Shown here: in pieces, positions 16,198 to 25,246 of the stretch
Layout of the letters: each line of letters begins with the position of its first letter
Numbering within the stretch: position 1 is the stretch's first letter
Assembly: GCF_900110995.1 (NCBI RefSeq)
Contig: NZ_FOJF01000002.1
Coordinates: 1,054,001 to 1,118,000 of the forward strand
Direction: 5' to 3'
Source: Chitinophaga sp. YR573
GTDB lineage: Bacteria > Bacteroidota > Bacteroidia > Chitinophagales > Chitinophagaceae
DNA length: 64,000 nt
Position numbers and translations under genes: made by a program
Notes under the pieces: generated by a model
Databases searched by the model: none
What the model was told of the DNA's origin: nothing
The model's input: the letters and a program-made list of their open reading frames with translations, nothing else

Positions 16198-17202
16198 TTA
16201 AACGGCCGGCACTGGCGGCTGCGAAATAAATGATGATATCGATGGCAGCGTTATACCGAGATACTGCGCATAGTTGCTGATCTGATGCTGGGCGCCCGCC
16301 TGGCCTAACCAGCCCTTGAGGGTATTGGCTTCATGATTAGTATCCAGAAGGGTGGGGAAGAATGTATAATTATTTGCTGGTTGCTGATAATCATCAAGGG
16401 TGAATAAGGCTGCCAGCAGGAGAAAAGCTTCTTGCAGACTGACAGTTTGTCCCTTATAGGTAGTGGTAATTTCAGCCGCTGCCGGTTGAGGTGTGTACAG
16501 ACTACCAGTAAAAACGATCCTGTCAGGAACCGCAAAATTGGGAATAATATCATTCTCATTGTGGTAATGCCATGCTGCAGGCAGCTTGTTATCCAGATCC
16601 CTGGCAAAAGCGGGGTTACCGGCAGCGGGTGCCGCAAAGGTGTAAAGGGAAATATTGTCGGAAGAGATGCCCTTCGGAAGGGTCTGTACGTAATACGACG
16701 CATATACATTGGCTATATTACCACCCAGGCTATGCCCTGCAATGATCAGCCGTTGGCCGTTACCGACCGTATTCTTTAACAAATACTCCCCGATAGGGAT
16801 GCCGGAACCCTGCGAGTCCGTCATGCTCATAATAGCCTTGAATGCTTTATCAGCCCCTTTGCTGATACGTGCATCAGAGGTACTGGCATAAGGCCAGCTT
16901 ACCCGTCCCAATACATTGAAGTCTTCCTCGATCCAGTCAACAAGAAAATCCAGGTCATTAAAAGCAACCGAGCCCCGGAAGATCAGCGCATAATTTTGTC
17001 CGGTAGAGTCCACCGCAATAAAGGCGTAATTGGGGTCAGCCGGGTTTCCGCTCCAGACTATTTTCCAGCCCGACAGGGAGCTTCCAATTGCCTGGACAGG
17101 ATTGTTTGCCAACGAGACATTGCAAAGCAATACAGCAGTTTTTGCATCTGTAACCTGATCACGGTTACTGGTGTTAGGGGTGTTGGGGGTGATTGGTCCC
17201 AT
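16198..17202 (-). CDS. Class 3 lipase-like alpha/beta hydrolase
   Basis: This 334-residue protein has the lipase_3 nucleophile elbow IAGHSLGGNIA at about 153-163, with the Ser flanked by His and Leu as in fungal-type triacylglycerol lipases. The preceding strand region is ALIFRGS. SLYTFAAPAAGNPAFA and HYHNENDIIP carry the usual downstream features, including a candidate catalytic Asp. There is no signal peptide; the N terminus (MGPITPNTPN) is low-complexity. It is a single-gene unit with its own terminator. Confidence 0.85.
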   Translation of the reverse strand: MGPITPNTPNTSNRDQVTDAKTAVLLCNVSLANNPVQAIGSSLSGWKIVWSGNPADPNYAFIAVDSTGQNYALIFRGSVAFNDLDFLVDWIEEDFNVLGRVSWPYASTSDARISKGADKAFKAIMSMTDSQGSGIPIGEYLLKNTVGNGQRLIIAGHSLGGNIANVYASYYVQTLPKGISSDNISLYTFAAPAAGNPAFARDLDNKLPAAWHYHNENDIIPNFAVPDRIVFTGSLYTPQPAAAEITTTYKGQTVSLQEAFLLLAALFTLDDYQQPANNYTFFPTLLDTNHEANTLKGWLGQAGAQHQISNYAQYLGITLPSISSFISQPPVPAV

Positions 17203-17799
17203 AGTTATGGTTTTTGAAGGTGAAAAATGATGGGATTAAATTGGTAATTGAGAGATTTGATGGTTATTTGGGGAACCTAATTTAATAAGTTTATTCGAAT
17301 TTCTGATAAAATACAGGCCACATTAACAATTGCCGGAATTCCTGAGCAGAATTCCTGATCAGATCACCAAAGTACTTTACTGAAAAATGTAGCTCTCCTG
17401 CATAATAAATCACACCTGGCATTAACTGTGTGTCCGTACTTTTGGGAAATATGAAAGATCTGACTTTCCTGCGTATAGATATAACCATTATTGCGGATTA
17501 TATTTTATCACAGTCAGACCTGCAGTCACTAAGCTAATCTGCTTAGGATCTTAGAATGGAAGTTTTATCCAAATTAGCTGAACTGTAAACACAAAAACAG
17601 TATTCATGGTCATGAAATGTCATTTCGTGGAAAACTGTGTAAAATTCATCTATTGATTTACTCACCTGAATGATCAGTGCAGTAATTTTCACTGCGTAAA
17701 CTGAAAACCCAATTAGGAAACCCTTAATCCTAACTATGCTGATGAGCTAATATATTTTTCTCTGAATTATTTTTTGTTAACTATAAAAACCCCCTTTTT
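17203..17799. other. 597-bp gap upstream of secreted-protein gene
   Basis: No gene is well supported. A 65-codon minus-strand frame (17291-17488) has no family resemblance and no ribosome-binding site. The rest is AT-rich and probably carries the divergent promoters. Confidence 0.4.
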
Positions 17800-18339
17800 A
17801 TGAAAAAGATCTATGGAGTCTTTATTGCCTTGCTATGCTCTTTTGTTTCGTTGAACTCCCATGCCCAGTCAACAATGGGTATTTATTTATCCGGTGGAGC
17901 GGACATTTATGACTATGGTTTGGTTGTGCAGGATTTTGTACTCAATGTAAAGACCACTCAGAAAGGTGTGATCACTAATTATTCCTGGCCATTGTATGGT
18001 GTGAACATCGACCACACATCGCCTACGTTGACAATTGGAACGATTACATCAACTGAAACCCCCACAAGCATCTCAAATGCATTTACGGTGGAAGTGCAGA
18101 CTGGTGGTAGTTCCTATGTCACTATTAAAAATACCAGCACAAAAACTTATTATGTACAACTGGACCTGCAATTCAACTATGACTATCCTGCGCATAGTGC
18201 CAGCGTTGTAATCGCTCCCGGAGCTGTCGGTACTATTCCGGTTACGACTGCTATGAACTACAGGAAGACCTTTTATTCTACTTCCAATCCTCCTACGTAC
18301 ATGTATTTTACCTTGTACTTCAGCACCAGTAATTTCTAA
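17800..18339 (+). CDS. Secreted beta-rich protein of unknown function
   Basis: This 179-residue protein has a clear signal peptide (MKKIYGVFIALLCSFVSLNSHAQ). The mature domain is rich in Thr, Ser, Tyr and Val with alternating patterns typical of a beta sandwich and has no cysteine. I recognise no family. It is separated from the following outer-membrane barrel gene by a terminator, so co-expression is uncertain. Confidence 0.75.
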   Translation: MKKIYGVFIALLCSFVSLNSHAQSTMGIYLSGGADIYDYGLVVQDFVLNVKTTQKGVITNYSWPLYGVNIDHTSPTLTIGTITSTETPTSISNAFTVEVQTGGSSYVTIKNTSTKTYYVQLDLQFNYDYPAHSASVVIAPGAVGTIPVTTAMNYRKTFYSTSNPPTYMYFTLYFSTSNF

Positions 18340-18351
18340 TTTCTTACATCC

Positions 18352-18380
18352 AAAAGGCTGCCCCGTAATGCAGCCTTTTT
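18352..18380 (+). terminator. Terminator after secreted-protein gene
   Basis: AAAAGGCTGC (18352-18361) pairs with GCAGCCTTTT (18370-18379) and runs into a T tract, 12 bp after the stop codon. Confidence 0.85.
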
Positions 18381-18393
18381 CCCTTTTGCTTTT

Positions 18394-21036
18394 ATGAAGT
18401 CCATTGCCCTATTGTTGCTCAGTGTTTGTTTTTATATTGCGTCTTCTGCCAGACAAATGGCAGCCATTTCCGGTACATTACAGGATAGTACCGGCAATCA
18501 GCAAATGAAAGGCGCCTCCGTTGTATTGTTGAATGCCTCCGATTCTGCATTTATAAGATTCACACCTGTACAGGCAGATGCGGCTTTCAGACTGGCCCAT
18601 GTTCCCTACGGCAGTTACCTGCTGCAATTAAGTTTTGTAGGATTTGAAACCCGTTATCTGCATATCCATCCTGACCGTCCGGAAGTCAATCTGGATACTA
18701 TTTACCTGTCTCCGCAGGTATATCATCTGGGAGATGTAGTGGTGAGACAGCCACCCGTTGTCTTCAGGAATGATACCGTTGAGTTCAATGCAGGCAGTTT
18801 CCCTACCAGGGCCTATGCCGTGCTGGAAGAGTTGCTAAAAAAACTACCCGGTGTACAGGTAAGTCCGGAAGGCACGATCAAAGTGAACGGTGTGACGGTA
18901 GAACGCCTGCTGGTAGATGGCGTCCCCTTCTTTGGCGGTAACCCGCAGACTGCCACCAAAAACCTGCCAGCCGATATTGTAGACAAAGTTCAGGTATATG
19001 ATGCCAGTGCGGATCAGAAAGCATTCAATGGTTTTGATAATGGACCTAAACAAAAAACTGTCAACGTAGTCATTAAAAAGAATAAACGAAAAGGGGTCTT
19101 TGGCAATGCAATGGCTGGTGTGGGAACATCCGGTACATATAATACGGGCCTCAACCTGAACCGCTTTAATGGCAACCAGCAACTTTCACTGGTGGCACAG
19201 GCCAATGATATTAATACACAGGCACAGAACAATGGACCTTCTCCACAGGTCAGTACCGGTATCAATCATCTGGCTTCCGTCGATTTTAATTACAGGGATA
19301 AATGGGGTGATAAAACACTGGCCTATGGTAATTATTCATATGGACACCAACATACTATCTATGATCAGGATAGTCATACGCAAAATATTTTTACAGGCGA
19401 TTCTGTAACGATCAATTCACAGACAGCTCATAATGTACGAACAAGTGAACGACACCGCATCAGTTTTAATATTGATACCCGCCCGGATAGTCTTAATACG
19501 CTTACAATCCGGCCCAATGCCAGTTATAGTAAGTCTTCCTCCAGCGATCTTCGTCATTCAGTATTGACTGATCAATCAGGAGATAGCATTTACAGCTCAG
19601 CGAGTGAACGGTTCGTGTATACGGAACAGCAATCGGCAGGCGGTAGTATGGCATATATGCACCGGTTCCGTAAGCCGGCGAGGACCTTCTCAGTAGATGT
19701 TGCCATTAATTCCAATGAGACCAGGAATAAAACCTATAGTAATACACAGACCACCTACCTGTCAGCAACACCAGCTGTATCCAATATAGATCAGCAAAAT
19801 ATTACGAAAGTGAACACCTCCAACATTGTGCCTGTGATATCTTATACAGAACCATTAGCAGCCAATCAGGCAATGGAACTGAATTATAAATACCGCTATA
19901 ACAATAGTGAGGCAAATAATCAGGTGTATCGTTTTGATCAGGCCTCCCATGTATATGATCAACGGGATAGTCTGCAGAGTAATCATTTTAAGAACCTGTA
20001 TCAGACCCACCAGTTCATGCTAAGTTATCGCCTGATCAGTCAGCAATGGAAAATAGTAGCAGGAGTAGGGGCAGAGCAGGATCTGCTGAAGGGTACTAAT
20101 ATCACCAAAGACAGTGTGCTGCGTACACATTATTTCAGTCTTACACCCGTAGTGAATGCTACGCTGGGATTAACTTCTACACAACAACTGGTATTTAGTT
20201 ACAGTGGTCAGCCAATGGCTTTATCCATTGATCAGTTACAACCGGTACAGTCTACCATCGATTCCCTGTTTATCCAAAAGGGCAATCCTCACCTGGTACA
20301 ACCCTATATGCATAATGCCAGTGTGACGTATAATCTGATGCTTCCATCACAACGTATGTTCTCCGTGATCCTGAGTGGGGGAAGCCTGAGGAATGCGGTA
20401 CAAAATGCTATCACGCAGCTGGCTTCGGGTACGCAGGTAAGTACACCCGTCAATATGAATGGTACTTATAATGCCAGTGCGAGTATCAATTATAGTTTTC
20501 CACTGCAAAAAATAAATGCCTCCATGAATACGGTCACTTCATTTAATTATCAGCATACGCCTGTCATTTTAAATGAGAAAACCAGTATAACACATAGTGC
20601 CGGCGTAGGAGAGAGCATCTCCTTTCAGGGGCATATTACAGAACAATTCGATTATTACATCAGTACCATCACTAATCTGTTCAAAGTACATTATGAAGAT
20701 ATCACGACCCGTTACGTGATGGAACAGCTGATCGTCAATGCCCGTTACTATTACAGGGATTGGTTATTCAATATGTCCTTTTATTACATGTACAATGATA
20801 ATCTGGCGGCAGGCTATAGAAAAGGAATCCCTCTGATATCTCCTGCAGTGAGCCGACAATTATTTAAGAACCGTGCGGGTGAAATAAAACTGTCAGTAAA
20901 TGACCTCTTACAGCAAAATATGAGTGTAACCAGGATGACGACTGCTAACACGATCGTAGATACAAGGACCAGTGTGCGGCAACGTTATATCATGCTGAGT
21001 TTTACATATAATTTCAGGCGCTTTAATGGGAAATGA
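18394..21036 (+). CDS. Outer-membrane beta-barrel protein with carboxypeptidase-like and plug domains
   Basis: The 880-residue protein starts with a signal peptide (to about residue 20). It continues with a carboxypeptidase-regulatory-like beta sandwich (about 24-105), then a TonB-receptor-like plug (about 130-230) containing LLVDGVPFFGGNP and VYDASADQKAFNG. The remaining 640 residues alternate as barrel strands. This is the OMP_b-brl_3 type, not the SusC type: it lacks a SusD partner and the SusC signature. It sits in the outer membrane; whether it depends on TonB or is structural is not known for most of this family. Confidence 0.88.
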   Translation: MKSIALLLLSVCFYIASSARQMAAISGTLQDSTGNQQMKGASVVLLNASDSAFIRFTPVQADAAFRLAHVPYGSYLLQLSFVGFETRYLHIHPDRPEVNLDTIYLSPQVYHLGDVVVRQPPVVFRNDTVEFNAGSFPTRAYAVLEELLKKLPGVQVSPEGTIKVNGVTVERLLVDGVPFFGGNPQTATKNLPADIVDKVQVYDASADQKAFNGFDNGPKQKTVNVVIKKNKRKGVFGNAMAGVGTSGTYNTGLNLNRFNGNQQLSLVAQANDINTQAQNNGPSPQVSTGINHLASVDFNYRDKWGDKTLAYGNYSYGHQHTIYDQDSHTQNIFTGDSVTINSQTAHNVRTSERHRISFNIDTRPDSLNTLTIRPNASYSKSSSSDLRHSVLTDQSGDSIYSSASERFVYTEQQSAGGSMAYMHRFRKPARTFSVDVAINSNETRNKTYSNTQTTYLSATPAVSNIDQQNITKVNTSNIVPVISYTEPLAANQAMELNYKYRYNNSEANNQVYRFDQASHVYDQRDSLQSNHFKNLYQTHQFMLSYRLISQQWKIVAGVGAEQDLLKGTNITKDSVLRTHYFSLTPVVNATLGLTSTQQLVFSYSGQPMALSIDQLQPVQSTIDSLFIQKGNPHLVQPYMHNASVTYNLMLPSQRMFSVILSGGSLRNAVQNAITQLASGTQVSTPVNMNGTYNASASINYSFPLQKINASMNTVTSFNYQHTPVILNEKTSITHSAGVGESISFQGHITEQFDYYISTITNLFKVHYEDITTRYVMEQLIVNARYYYRDWLFNMSFYYMYNDNLAAGYRKGIPLISPAVSRQLFKNRAGEIKLSVNDLLQQNMSVTRMTTANTIVDTRTSVRQRYIMLSFTYNFRRFNGK

Positions 21037-21100
21037 TTAAAGAGCCTTATAGCAAGTGATGTTACCTACCTGGACACTTCAAGAATTCCATGGCAGGTTA

Positions 21101-22075
21101 TCATTGAATGATAGCCGCCGCCGAATACTTCTTCGGTTTCATGCCTATATACTGTTCAAAAACTCTTGAAAAATGACTCAGGTTGGTAAATCCCAGTTGG
21201 TAGCCCACCTCAGAAACTGTCAATCGCTTTTCTTTCAGTAATCTTGCAGCTTCCTGCATCCGGTTCGACTGGTAATATTCAAAAACACCTTTTCCAAACG
21301 TCTGCTTAAACAGTTTTCGCATTTTAGGTTCGCTCATGCCGGCTTCTCTGGCTAGAGAAGCGATATCGGGAGGTTTGTCCAGGTGCGACTGCAAACGGAG
21401 TTTAATAGCGTAAATAGCTTTGATATCGTCCATATGCATACTGCTTGTTGGCAGAGCTTCCCGTTGCATCAGCAAGGCAAAAATGTAGCAAAGCAATTCT
21501 TCGCATTTCAGCTTGCAGTAATGACTTTCCAAACTTTCCGGTACCGGCAGATTCAGGATTTCGCTGGCTGTTTTGATCATTTCGGGTGAAAGACTGGTTT
21601 CATAAGCGAAGTTGTCTTTGGCTTCCAGAATACTTATAACCACCGGGTGTTGTATATTCCCAAAGTGTTGAAGCAGATACTGGCGCGGAACAGCAATCGT
21701 CACACTTCTGAAAAATGTGTTTGAAGGCATGGTAAGCACTGAAGAAACGGCATGTGCGCAAATAAATACGCTGGCTTGTTCAGGCAATAGCTGTTTTTCC
21801 TGTTGTACAGAATAGGGGAAAATATCGCTCAGCAAAAAAATAATGTCATCCTGTCCTTCAGCAAGTTCATTTGTCCGCTCCAGCAAAATTTCTTCATTCA
21901 GATAATAGTTACGCAGCATCATTCGTAGCCCATTTTCCCAGGAAAAGCCGGTGAGATATCCCCCTCCCTTACTTTCCGGAATATGGAAAAAGCGCCCTTG
22001 AATGGTGAGTCCAAAGGCCCGGGCAAATTCCAACATAATCCCCGAGCCATGTTTATCAGTAACCGATATTTTCAT
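21101..22075 (-). CDS. AraC-family transcriptional regulator
   Basis: The 324-residue protein has a C-terminal AraC DNA-binding domain: IASLAREAGMSEPKMRKLFKQ for the first helix-turn-helix and VSEVGYQLGFTNLSHFSRVF for the second (about 232-315). The N-terminal 200 residues form a sensing domain I do not recognise. It is transcribed divergently from the TetX-like monooxygenase gene 80 bp away and probably controls it. Confidence 0.9.
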   Translation of the reverse strand: MKISVTDKHGSGIMLEFARAFGLTIQGRFFHIPESKGGGYLTGFSWENGLRMMLRNYYLNEEILLERTNELAEGQDDIIFLLSDIFPYSVQQEKQLLPEQASVFICAHAVSSVLTMPSNTFFRSVTIAVPRQYLLQHFGNIQHPVVISILEAKDNFAYETSLSPEMIKTASEILNLPVPESLESHYCKLKCEELLCYIFALLMQREALPTSSMHMDDIKAIYAIKLRLQSHLDKPPDIASLAREAGMSEPKMRKLFKQTFGKGVFEYYQSNRMQEAARLLKEKRLTVSEVGYQLGFTNLSHFSRVFEQYIGMKPKKYSAAAIIQ

Positions 22076-22088
22076 TTGCGACTATTTT

Positions 22089-22107
22089 AATAGCATATAT
22101 GGCTATT
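22089..22107. promoter_or_regulatory. Dyad between araC-type and monooxygenase genes
   Basis: AATAGC (22089-22094) and GCTATT (22102-22107) form an inverted repeat 14 bp from the regulator start. The monooxygenase promoter follows with TAGTTTTG at 22127-22134 as a -7 box. The dyad would sit at about -45 of that promoter, a usual position for an AraC-type activator. Confidence 0.45.
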
Positions 22108-22155
22108 TTATCTATAAATGTATAAATAGTTTTGCAGTAACAAAAAAATATAAAT

Positions 22156-23319
22156 ATGTTACTAAAAGATAAACAGGTGGCCGTTATCGGCGGTGGCCCC
22201 GCGGGATTAACCCTCGCAAGGCTTTTACAGCAACAGGGCGTGAACGTAAAGGTATATGAACGGGATGCTGATCAAAACGTGCGTCAACAAGGGTCCACAC
22301 TGGACATGCATTACGATACTGGTTTGAAAGCCCTGAATGCCGCGGGATTGATGGATGAATTTAAGAAGCATTATCGTCCGGGAGCTGATAAAGGAATAAT
22401 CGTTAACAGCAAAATGGACATCTTATATGATGAGCACAAAGAAAAACCCGGAGAAGACTTTGGCAATGAACTTTTCCGCCCTGAAATAGACCGTGGTTCT
22501 TTGCGTGATATGCTCATAGCCTCTCTGAAAAAGGAGAACATTGTCTGGAATGCGAGGTTCTCCGAATTGAAACCTTCGGGAACAGGTTGGGAGATACTGT
22601 TTGAAAACGGAACCAGCTCTTATGCCGATCTGGTCATTGCAGCGGACGGAGCTAACTCCAAACTAAGGAGATACATCACAGATATTCCTCCGGTATATTC
22701 AGGTGTAACCTCTATTGAAGGAAATATTTACAACGCAGAGATCAATGCGCCTAAGCTTTGGCAACTTGCAAAAGGAGGAAGCCTGTTTGCGCTGGAAAAT
22801 GGCAGGACAATTTCCTTTATTACCAAAGGTGATGGCACGCTTACTTTTTTAATCGGGTTAAAAAAACAGGAAAACTGGCTCTCAGATTCAGGTATGGATT
22901 TAACAGACAGGATTTCTGTTGCAGCATGGTTTAAGCAGGAATTTGCTGACTGGAATAAGGAATGGGAGGAGTTGTTTGCCACTGATGCGTTAACGCTCGT
23001 GCCACGTCCATGGTATCATTTTCCTTCCAATCAGTATTGGAAAGCACTGCCCAATCTTACGATGATTGGAGATGCTGCTCACCGGATACCGGCATATGCA
23101 GGGGAAGGTGCCAATCAGGCACTGGCCGATGCACTGGAATTGTATGAGGCTTTATGTTACGGACAATTTAATACCATTGAGCTGGCCATCACTTCTTTTG
23201 AACAAAAAATGTTAAAGCGTTTAGTACCTATAACCGAAGAGAGTCTGCGAAATACAGAAGCCTTACACACTGAAAACAACTTACAGTTTTTGATGAATCT
23301 TTTCGGAGTTGCTTTGTAA
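22156..23319 (+). CDS. TetX-like FAD-dependent monooxygenase
   Basis: This 387-residue class A flavin monooxygenase has the FAD-binding GGGPAGLTLARLL, the acidic strand end VYERD, and the second FAD motif MIGDAAHRIPAYAGEGANQA. Length and motif order follow TetX, the tetracycline-inactivating enzyme of Bacteroidota, closely. Residues that in TetX contact tetracycline (Gln192, Arg213, His234 by memory of the structure) align with Glu, Ser and Thr here, so tetracycline is probably not the main substrate. FAD and NADPH use is expected. The divergent AraC gene suggests induction by a small molecule. Confidence 0.85.
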   Translation: MLLKDKQVAVIGGGPAGLTLARLLQQQGVNVKVYERDADQNVRQQGSTLDMHYDTGLKALNAAGLMDEFKKHYRPGADKGIIVNSKMDILYDEHKEKPGEDFGNELFRPEIDRGSLRDMLIASLKKENIVWNARFSELKPSGTGWEILFENGTSSYADLVIAADGANSKLRRYITDIPPVYSGVTSIEGNIYNAEINAPKLWQLAKGGSLFALENGRTISFITKGDGTLTFLIGLKKQENWLSDSGMDLTDRISVAAWFKQEFADWNKEWEELFATDALTLVPRPWYHFPSNQYWKALPNLTMIGDAAHRIPAYAGEGANQALADALELYEALCYGQFNTIELAITSFEQKMLKRLVPITEESLRNTEALHTENNLQFLMNLFGVAL

Positions 23320-23379
23320 TAGTTTATTCCAGATTGTTATAACCAGATCTCGCAGAATCCGGTTTCCCATCAACAAATT

Positions 23380-23414
23380 AAAGAGCCTTCAGATCTTTGG
23401 ATCTGAAGGCTCTT
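23380..23414. terminator. Bidirectional terminator
   Basis: AAAGAGCCTTCAGATC and GATCTGAAGGCTCTTT pair almost perfectly, with A and T tracts on either side, between the convergent monooxygenase and GT39 genes. Confidence 0.88.
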
Positions 23415-23429
23415 TTGGTTCGAAATATA

Positions 23430-24974
23430 TTAGTGTTCGTTTTTTACTGCTGTAATCTCATTTATTATTCTTTTTCTAATATCAATTTTAGCACCTGTAA
23501 AAACAAATATAGTTGTTCCATACTCTCTTGCATATTGATTAGTGATCGAATCTGCAACTAAAGAAGTGTGGAAATAAGGGCTGCTTACTTTCAATTCATC
23601 GTCCCTGTCCTTATAATTTTTTACTCTTATAAGATTGGTATATTGTCTGTCAAGATTAAACCAGTTGATATAATCTGCACTAAAAGATGAGGCTTTAATT
23701 CCTTTCTTAGTGTAATAATTTATTGCACCTGCTTGTCCATAGTTATCGCAAAGGACAAGTGTTTGGTCTGGCTCAGAAAGACCTGAGTAAATACTGTCAA
23801 CTTTGTGGGCTAATTCCTTCCAACCTAACATATCTGCGTAATCTTGTGGCAAAGGATGGTCTTTCCCGTCTTCCCAGCGAAGAAGTCCCAATTGCTTATA
23901 CTTATGTTCGTGCATCAGAATATATTCCGGGCTTTTATTCGGGAAGGATACCTGGTACATTGGAATAAAGAAAAGGACGGGAATTAAAACAGCCAGTGGC
24001 CGTAAATATCTTCTCAAGATATTTGAAAGAAAAACGGAACCAAATGCAATATAAACAGGATAAAGCCCGATGGCGTAATAATCTTTCGCCTTGAAATAAA
24101 TATAAATGGATAGTGTGAAAATGATCGTCCAAAAAAAAGATCTGTATTTTTGAAACGGTTTATAAAATAATAAAGCATATAATCCGGCAACAATAACAAA
24201 CAAAGAACCGGTGAAAAAAAGCAGTTGTGACCTTAAAAACCCCCATCTGTCTACATTGACCAATTGCTTGTTGGACAATTCTTTCATATGATGAATGATA
24301 GGGAAATTATTATTGTATTGCCATAAGAGATTAGGGAGAATAAATAGTAGCCCCAATAGAATCGCTAAATAGAATTGCTTTTGTGTTAATAGTTTACGTT
24401 GTTGGGTTATCAGAATGGCCGGAAAAAATCCTAAAATTAAAAACACAATGTTGTATTTATTCAAAAATCCCAACGCAAACACCATTGCTCCGGCGAAAAG
24501 CCATTTTTGTTTTTCGGAATTTATATACTTTATGATACAAAAATATAAAGTTGTCCAGCATAGTACGTCTAGCGAATTGGGTTGATACAGGGTGTTTAAC
24601 CGCAGCAAAACTGAAAATAAAACACAGGTAGCTCCCAGGATTAGTGCAAATAAGTTTCCATTTAGTTCTTCAATCGTCTTCCAAACTACCCAGATCGTTA
24701 ACGCGCCAAAAAGTGCCGGGAAAAACTTAATCAGAAATATGGTATTTCCTGATATCGAAATTAAATAGGAAATCCAGGAAGTTACAGGAGGAACAGATAA
24801 ATATCCCCAGGCCAAATGGTGTGCCTGGTCAAGGTGTAAATATTCATCCCTTTGTAATTCATATTCCGGGCTTATCAGAATGCTCTGCAGGGCAAATTTA
24901 AGAATGATAAATCCTATTAAGATTATTGACCTTCTTGTCATTAACGCCGGTTTTTCTTTCTGGGTTAGTGTCAT
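23430..24974 (-). CDS. GT39-family (ArnT/PMT-like) membrane glycosyltransferase
   Basis: This 514-residue polytopic protein carries the N-terminal ArnT/PMT_2 motif: a first helix, then SPEYELQRDEYLHLDQAHHL, whose RDE(Y) residues form the catalytic acidic loop. VPPVTSWISYL follows. About ten helices continue to residue 350, then a soluble periplasmic domain. Such enzymes transfer a sugar from a polyprenyl-phosphate donor to lipid A, protein or glycan on the outer face of the inner membrane. It stands alone with terminators on both sides. Confidence 0.85.
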   Translation of the reverse strand: MTLTQKEKPALMTRRSIILIGFIILKFALQSILISPEYELQRDEYLHLDQAHHLAWGYLSVPPVTSWISYLISISGNTIFLIKFFPALFGALTIWVVWKTIEELNGNLFALILGATCVLFSVLLRLNTLYQPNSLDVLCWTTLYFCIIKYINSEKQKWLFAGAMVFALGFLNKYNIVFLILGFFPAILITQQRKLLTQKQFYLAILLGLLFILPNLLWQYNNNFPIIHHMKELSNKQLVNVDRWGFLRSQLLFFTGSLFVIVAGLYALLFYKPFQKYRSFFWTIIFTLSIYIYFKAKDYYAIGLYPVYIAFGSVFLSNILRRYLRPLAVLIPVLFFIPMYQVSFPNKSPEYILMHEHKYKQLGLLRWEDGKDHPLPQDYADMLGWKELAHKVDSIYSGLSEPDQTLVLCDNYGQAGAINYYTKKGIKASSFSADYINWFNLDRQYTNLIRVKNYKDRDDELKVSSPYFHTSLVADSITNQYAREYGTTIFVFTGAKIDIRKRIINEITAVKNEH

Positions 24975-25074
24975 AGATTTATACAGTTCATAAATTTACG
25001 TACCTTTTTTCAGGAATAAAGGACCTTCTTATATAAAGCTAATATGATAAATCTACCATTGATAGTACACTAAT

Positions 25075-25149
25075 GGATATAAACAGACTTAGAATTGAAC
25101 TCGAATCAGTAGTAAATAAATATGCTAAAGATAGAAAAGTAATATAAAT
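25075..25149 (+). other. 24-codon open frame, possibly a relic
   Basis: ATG to TAA encodes MDINRLRIELESVVNKYAKD and four more residues. It is helix-like but has no ribosome-binding site and no recognisable family. It may be the end of a lost gene, since a terminator follows directly. Confidence 0.2.
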
Positions 25150-25170
25150 TGGTTCGCTCACGCCGATCGA

Positions 25171-25219
25171 AAAGAAAAGAGGGCGCCTCAATTACTTTTG
25201 AAGATACCCTCTTTTCTTT
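25171..25219. terminator. Bidirectional terminator
   Basis: Thirteen-base perfect arms AAAGAAAAGAGGG (25171-25183) and CCCTCTTTTCTTT (25207-25219) lie just after the stop of the sugar dehydrogenase gene on the minus strand. Confidence 0.75.
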
Positions 25220-25246
25220 GCAGTCCTGATGTATTAAATGCAGCAT

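Noticed and set aside
17291..17488. 65-codon minus-strand frame in the 17.2-17.8 kb gap
   Set aside because: There is no ribosome-binding site, promoter or recognisable motif; AT-rich gaps give such frames by chance.
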